DNA of 32,869 bases from Caulobacter sp. AP07 (GTDB taxonomy: Bacteria; Pseudomonadota; Alphaproteobacteria; Caulobacterales; Caulobacteraceae). Under the pieces are notes generated by a model. That model made no database searches. It was given only the letters and a program-made list of their open reading frames with translations, and was not told the origin of the DNA. Shown here piece by piece: positions 28,770 through 32,869 of this stretch (its first letter is position 1; every line of letters begins with the position of its first letter). The position numbers were made by a program, and so were the translations under genes. The stretch covers positions 1 to 32,869 of the forward strand of contig NZ_AKKF01000241.1 of NCBI RefSeq assembly GCF_000281955.1, in the 5' to 3' direction.

Positions 28770-29743
28770 CCCCGTCGCTCCATCAGCAGCACCAGGTCGA
28801 TCTCGGCCTCGCTGGCCCGGCGGCCGATCATCGCCCGCTCGATCGAACGGTCGGCGCCCGTGGCGAAGCTAAAGTACATCATCAGGCACATGACGCCCCA
28901 TTTCAGCGACCCCAGGGCCTGCCAGAACAGCAGCCGCTCCAGCGTCACCGGCGCGCCGCCGGCCGCCGCGTGGCCGTCCAGCAGGTCCTGGTAGCCGCCG
29001 AACCCGCCGACCGGCTGTGGCCACGCGCCGAACCGCCAGGAATTGACGCAGATCCAGCCCAGGTCCTCGGCCGGGTCGCCCAGGTGGGCCAGCTCCCAGT
29101 CCAGCACGCCGACCAGGCCGGCGCCGGGATCGATCATCAGGTTGCCGTTGCGAAAATCGCCGTGGACCAGCACCGGCCGCTCCAGCGGCGGGGCGCGGCC
29201 CTCCAGCCAGCGGAAGGCGGCCTCGAAGACCGGCCGCCGGGCGCCCAGGTCGCGATAGACCGCCTCGTAGCGCTTCAGCTCGCTGGCCGCGTCGGAGGTG
29301 GCCAGCGGCGGCAGGCCGTCCAGCGGCGTGGCGTGGATCGCCGCCAGCACCTCGCCGCAGCGCCGGGCCAGTCCGGGACGGACGCCGGCGAAGGCCGCGT
29401 CGCGGACGATGCGCTTGCCCAGGGTCTCGCCCTCCAGGCGGCCCATGACATAGGCCTCGCCCAGGCCGTCGCCGGGCGCGCAGACATGGACGACCCGAGG
29501 CACGGGCGCGCCGCTGGGGGCCACGGCGGCGAGCAGGGCGGCTTCGGTCGCCAGGGGCAGGGCGTTCTCGCCGGTCCGCGCCGAGGGCGGGCGGCGGCGC
29601 AGGATCAGCGATGTCCCGTCATCGAGCCCGAAAGCCCAGGTCTCCAGGCTGGCGCCGCCCGACAGCCGGCGGGCGTCGGTCGCCGTCGTCGCGCCGGGCG
29701 ACAGGCGCGGGGCCAGGGCGGAGAGGGTGGTCGGAACATCCAT
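28766..29743 (-). CDS. aminoglycoside-phosphotransferase-like kinase family protein (ACAD10/11-type)
   Basis: A 325-residue protein with the APH/choline-kinase fold. The catalytic loop is VHGDFRNGNLMID (HGDxxxxN) and the metal-binding aspartate is in GVLDWELAHLGDPAEDLGW. The DWELAHLGDP form is typical of the ACAD10/ACAD11-like branch, which I recall phosphorylates hydroxyacyl-CoA-type substrates in fatty-acid breakdown rather than drugs. GGAGG lies 9 nt before the ATG at 29743, favouring it over the GTG or other start 8 codons upstream. No acyl-CoA dehydrogenase is seen nearby within the window. Drug resistance is unlikely. Confidence 0.87.
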   Translation of the reverse strand: MDVPTTLSALAPRLSPGATTATDARRLSGGASLETWAFGLDDGTSLILRRRPPSARTGENALPLATEAALLAAVAPSGAPVPRVVHVCAPGDGLGEAYVMGRLEGETLGKRIVRDAAFAGVRPGLARRCGEVLAAIHATPLDGLPPLATSDAASELKRYEAVYRDLGARRPVFEAAFRWLEGRAPPLERPVLVHGDFRNGNLMIDPGAGLVGVLDWELAHLGDPAEDLGWICVNSWRFGAWPQPVGGFGGYQDLLDGHAAAGGAPVTLERLLFWQALGSLKWGVMCLMMYFSFATGADRSIERAMIGRRASEAEIDLVLLMERRG

Positions 29744-29801
29744 GGTCGCCAGCCTCCGCCGCCTCACCCGGCGTCATGCAAGCCGACTTCGTCGACCTTG
29801 C

Positions 29802-31877
29802 CTAGCCCGCGTCGTTGAGGGGCGAAGCGGACTTCCAGTCGAACAGCTCCTGCAGGGTCCGCACCGCCTGGCCGCGCGGCGAGGTCAGGTCCGGGTCGCG
29901 GGCCAGGATCAGCCGGGCGTCGTCGGCGGCCACGGCGATCAGGTCGCGGTGGGCCACGGGGTCGGCCAGCCTGTAGGCCGGGAAGCCGCTCTGCTTGAGG
30001 CCCAACGGGTCGCCGCCGCCGCGCAGCTCCAGGTCCTTCTCGGCGATCTCGAAGCCGTCGTCGCTGCGGCGCAGGATGTCGAGCCGCTGCTGGGCGGTCT
30101 CCGACAGCGGCGGGTCGTAGAGCAGCACGCAGGAGCTCTCGCGCGCTCCGCGGCCCACGCGGCCCCGAAGCTGGTGAAGCTGGGCCAGGCCGAAGCGGTC
30201 GGCGTGCTCGATGACCATGATGCTGGCGTTGGGCACATTGACCCCGACCTCGACCACGGTGGTGGCCACCAGCACGCTGACCTCGCCGTCGACGAAGGCC
30301 TGCATGACCGCGTCCTTCTCGGCGACCGGCATCTGGCCGTGGACCAGGCCGACGCTGGGGCCGATGGCCTCGCGCAAGGCGGCGGCGCGGCGTTCGGCGT
30401 CGCGCAGGTCGATCTTGTCGGACTCGGCGACCAGCGGGCAGATCCAGAACGCCTGGGCCCCGCCCTGCGCCGCCGCCTTCAGCCGGGCGATGATCTCGGG
30501 GATGCGCGGGGTCGGCGCGGCGCGGGTGGCGACCGGCGTGCGGCCCGGCGGCTTCTCGTCGATGCGCGAGACGTCCAGGTCGCCGAACACCGTCAGCTCC
30601 AGGGTGCGGGGGATGGGCGTCGCCGACATGGCCAGCAGATGGGCGCCTTCCCCCTTTTCCTGCAGGCGCTTGCGCTCGTTGACGCCGAAGCGGTGCTGTT
30701 CGTCGATGATCGTCAGGCCCAGGGCCTTGAAGGCGACGTCGTCCTGGAACAGGGCGTGGGTGCCCACGGCCACGGCGGCCGAACCGTCGGCCAGGGCCGC
30801 CAGCTTGACAGCGCGGGGACCGCCCTTGTCGCGGCCGGTCAGCAGGATCACGGCCAGGCCCTGGGCCTCCAGGGCCGGAGCCAGGGTCTCGTAGTGCTGG
30901 CGGGCCAGGATCTCGGTCGGGGCCATCATGACCGACTGCAGTCCGCTGGAAGCGGCGTCGGCCATGGCCAGCATGGCCACCACCGTCTTGCCCGAGCCGA
31001 CGTCGCCCTGCAGCAGCCGGCCCATCCGTTCGCCGCTGGCCATGTCGCCGCGCACCTCGGAAAGGGCGCGGATCTGGGCGCCGGTCAGGCGGAAGGGCAG
31101 GGCCTTCTCGGCGGCGTCCGACAAGGCGCCGGCCCGGATGCGCGGTGCGGGGTGGGCGCGCTTGGCCGCCTTGCGCTGGGCCAGGGCCAGCTGGTGGGCG
31201 AGAAGTTCGTCATAGGCCAGGCGGCGGCGGGCGACCGACATCGGCGACAGGTCGATCTCGGCCTGGGGGCCGTGCAGCAGCGCCAGGGCCTCGCGCCAGG
31301 CCGGAAAGGCCTCGCGGGCCATCCAGGCCGGATCCTGCCATTCGGCCAGCGGCGCGGCCCGTTCCAGGGCCTCCAGGGCGAACTTGCGGAAGGTGCGCGA
31401 CGGCAGGCCGGCCGTGGCCGGATAGACAGGCTCGATCGGCGGGATGTCGCCGGCCTTGTCGGCGTCCAGCAGGTAGTCGGGATGAGCGACCTGGATCTCA
31501 TTGCCGAACCGCTCGACCTTGCCGCTGGCCGCCCGGCGCGCGCCGACCGGATGCTGGCGCTCCAGGTGCGGGCCGTGGCCCTTGAACCAGGTCAGGGTGA
31601 CGAAGCCGTGCTCGTCCCAGGCGCGGATGCGCCAGGGCTGGCCCGGCCGCTGCGGCGGCAGGTGGGCGTCGATGGTGACGATGAAGGTCTGGACCTGGCC
31701 ATCGACGGCGCGGTCCGAGGTGGTGGCGGTGCGCCGGATCAGGCCGGTCGGCGGCGTGAACAGCACGTCGCGGACGATCGGCCCGGCCAGCCGCTCGACC
31801 AGCGGCGCGACGCGCGGCCCCACGCCCTTGAGCGTGGAGACCGGCGTGAACAGCGGAAAGAGAATCTCGGGGCGCAT
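29802..31877 (-). CDS. recG: ATP-dependent DNA helicase RecG
   Basis: A 691-residue helicase that remodels stalled forks and Holliday junctions. The N-terminal wedge/OB domain lies at about 60-150 (here with WRIRAWDEHGFVTLTWF). Walker A is GDVGSGKT at 291-298, the DEAH-type box is DEQH at 392-395, followed by ATPIPRTLELT. Helicase motif VI reads LHQLRGRVGRG near 555. The C-terminal FELRGGGDPLG-like stretch (here ELRGGGDPLGLKQSG) is diagnostic for RecG. Length is normal, no frame break. Monocistronic or first of its unit. Confidence 0.97.
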   Translation of the reverse strand: MRPEILFPLFTPVSTLKGVGPRVAPLVERLAGPIVRDVLFTPPTGLIRRTATTSDRAVDGQVQTFIVTIDAHLPPQRPGQPWRIRAWDEHGFVTLTWFKGHGPHLERQHPVGARRAASGKVERFGNEIQVAHPDYLLDADKAGDIPPIEPVYPATAGLPSRTFRKFALEALERAAPLAEWQDPAWMAREAFPAWREALALLHGPQAEIDLSPMSVARRRLAYDELLAHQLALAQRKAAKRAHPAPRIRAGALSDAAEKALPFRLTGAQIRALSEVRGDMASGERMGRLLQGDVGSGKTVVAMLAMADAASSGLQSVMMAPTEILARQHYETLAPALEAQGLAVILLTGRDKGGPRAVKLAALADGSAAVAVGTHALFQDDVAFKALGLTIIDEQHRFGVNERKRLQEKGEGAHLLAMSATPIPRTLELTVFGDLDVSRIDEKPPGRTPVATRAAPTPRIPEIIARLKAAAQGGAQAFWICPLVAESDKIDLRDAERRAAALREAIGPSVGLVHGQMPVAEKDAVMQAFVDGEVSVLVATTVVEVGVNVPNASIMVIEHADRFGLAQLHQLRGRVGRGARESSCVLLYDPPLSETAQQRLDILRRSDDGFEIAEKDLELRGGGDPLGLKQSGFPAYRLADPVAHRDLIAVAADDARLILARDPDLTSPRGQAVRTLQELFDWKSASPLNDAG

Positions 31878-31944
31878 TGGGCTTCACCATAGCGAAGCGT
31901 GCGTCGGATGTGGACGTAGCCGATGCGCGGAAAGCGAAAGGCGG

Positions 31945-32247
31945 CTACTCGCCCCGGTTCATCACCGGTTTGAGCGCCGTCAGGATGTCCTGCAGTTCGT
32001 CCGAACGCGACGCGCCCGAGACGTTCAGCCGGGTGTAGAGATACTCGGCCTTATGTTTCTGCGCGGCCTCGGGGAAGCGGTTGCCGGCCCCATGCAGGTT
32101 GTTGGCCTCGCCCGCATAGACAACCGTCCCCCCCACGTCGAGGAAGACGAAATTGCCAGCGATCGTCGTCCGCGGATCACGATCCTCGGCGAGCTTGTAA
32201 CGGTAGACGGCGCCCGATGCGCCTTGCAGATCGATATAGGGTTTCAC
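31945..32247 (-). CDS. small GIY-YIG-like protein of unknown function
   Basis: A 100-residue protein. A central segment, GNFVFLDVGGTVVYAGEANN then LHG, closely follows the first half of the GIY-YIG nuclease pattern (G-x-Y-x-F-x-D-x-x-G-x-V-x-Y-V-G-x-A-x-N-L). The GIY tyrosine is F or absent, YIG is YAG, and the next-helix arginine and C-terminal glutamate/asparagine are not obvious. It may be a degenerate, non-catalytic member or an unrelated look-alike. The GTG at 32247 (KPYIDLQG follows) with CGAGG just upstream is preferred over the GTG five codons earlier. No operon partner. Confidence 0.65.
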   Translation of the reverse strand: MKPYIDLQGASGAVYRYKLAEDRDPRTTIAGNFVFLDVGGTVVYAGEANNLHGAGNRFPEAAQKHKAEYLYTRLNVSGASRSDELQDILTALKPVMNRGE

Positions 32248-32309
32248 AGGACCTCGCCTCACAGCACACGGCGTCGGCGGCGAGGAGGTGAAGGCCGCCG
32301 GAGGCCAAA

Positions 32310-32869
32310 TTATGACCTTAGGCCGCTCACCTTGCTGAGGAATCGCCGCGTGCGTTCTTCCTTAGGCGAACCAAGCAGGTCTCCGGAAGGGCCTTGCTCA
32401 ATTATAACGCCGTCATCCATGAAGATCGTACGCCCCGCGACGTCGCGCGCGAAGTCCATTTGATGGGTGACGATGACCATCGTGCGCCGCTCGACGGCCA
32501 GGTCGCGGATCACCGTCAGCACCTCGCCGACCAGCTCCGGATCGAGGGCCGAGGTCGGTTCGTCGAACAGGATGACCTCGGGGTCCATGGCCAGGGCGCG
32601 GGCGATGGCGCAGCGCTGCTGCTGGCCGCCGGACAGCTCGCGGGGATAGGCGTCGATGCGGTGGGCCAGGCCGACCTTGGTCAGCATGGCCCGGGCCTTT
32701 TCGAGTGCGGCGGCCGGATTCTGGCCCCGCACGGTGATCAGGCCCTCGGCGACGTTGCGCAGGGCGGTCATGTGCGGAAAGAGGTTGAAGCTCTGGAACA
32801 CGAAGCCGACCCGGCCCTGGAGGGCGCGGGCCAGGGGCGGCTTGCCGCCGGCCGGGACGCCGGCCACGG
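32310..32869 (-). CDS. amino-acid ABC transporter ATP-binding protein, 5' part beyond window
   Basis: The C-terminal about 186 residues of a polar-amino-acid type ABC ATPase (GlnQ/HisP-like); the frame is open to the right edge, so Walker A and the start lie outside. Visible motifs are the Q-loop VGFVFQSFNLFPHMTALRN, the signature LSGGQQQRCAIARAL, Walker B ILFDEPTSALDPE and the switch His in VTHQMDFARDVA. The LFPHMT..N form and DFARDVA ending are typical of the amino-acid uptake subfamily. Permease and binding-protein genes are expected to the right but are not visible. Confidence 0.92.
   Translation of the reverse strand, partial: VAGVPAGGKPPLARALQGRVGFVFQSFNLFPHMTALRNVAEGLITVRGQNPAAALEKARAMLTKVGLAHRIDAYPRELSGGQQQRCAIARALAMDPEVILFDEPTSALDPELVGEVLTVIRDLAVERRTMVIVTHQMDFARDVAGRTIFMDDGVIIEQGPSGDLLGSPKEERTRRFLSKVSGLRS

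Noticed and set aside
28766..29743. Aminoglycoside resistance gene
   Set aside because: The DWELAHLGDP pattern and the DUF6285 partner place it in the ACAD10/11-like metabolic branch rather than drug-modifying phosphotransferases.
29727..31892. A 721-codon plus-strand frame opposite recG
   Set aside because: Shadow of recG; no domain resemblance, and recG motifs are complete on the other strand.

Overview
The window looks like a chromosomal segment from a high-GC alphaproteobacterium, most likely a Caulobacterales relative (Caulobacter or Phenylobacterium type). This rests on strong GC bias at third codon positions, gene families such as the BlaI/M56 pair, the DUF6285-phosphotransferase pair and the CoA-thiolase set, and palindromic intergenic repeats. 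That placement is inference; no 16S or marker search was possible. I see no phage, transposase, tRNA, rRNA or CRISPR.

Layout. Bases 1-389 hold a palindromic repeat cut by the window edge and a non-coding leader. Bases 390-7929 are a tightly overlapping nitrate assimilation operon: nitrate/nitrite transporter, NirB, a Rieske-type NirD, a molybdenum nitrate reductase with a fused [2Fe-2S] domain, and the uroporphyrinogen-III methyltransferase needed for the NirB siroheme. A small secreted protein of unknown function follows. Bases 8468-12533 (minus strand) form an unusual four-gene unit: a BlaI-type repressor, an M56 membrane metallopeptidase whose C-terminus is eight ankyrin repeats instead of a beta-lactam sensor, a GMC flavin oxidoreductase without a signal peptide, and a small Tat-signal partner. 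A perfect 18-bp palindrome upstream of the repressor is its likely operator. Two tiny coupled genes (40 and 54 aa), a DUF1697 protein and a cystathionine beta-lyase follow.

The most interesting region is 15096-17648 (minus strand). Four paralogous 55-60-residue cysteine-free peptides, one of them only 55 codons and easily missed, lie directly upstream of a radical SAM/SPASM maturase with an added C-terminal zinc ribbon. Two of the peptide genes lie in a 289-292 bp tandem duplication, and hairpins with a compensating base change separate the cistrons. This has the layout of a ribosomally synthesised, post-translationally modified peptide (RiPP) locus. A methyltransferase gene diverges from it.

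The rest is mixed: sulfur metabolism (3-mercaptopyruvate sulfurtransferase, cysteine synthase); cyclopropane fatty acid synthase; ADP-heptose epimerase; an HMG-CoA-synthase-like/OB-fold fusion and an SCP2-type thiolase separated by an antisense vapBC toxin-antitoxin pair; a DUF3089 protein whose nucleophile serine appears replaced by glutamate; a DUF6285/phosphotransferase pair; recG; a small GIY-YIG-like protein; and the 3' part of an amino-acid ABC transporter ATPase running off the right edge. Three copies of a cloverleaf-like palindromic repeat lie in intergenic DNA.
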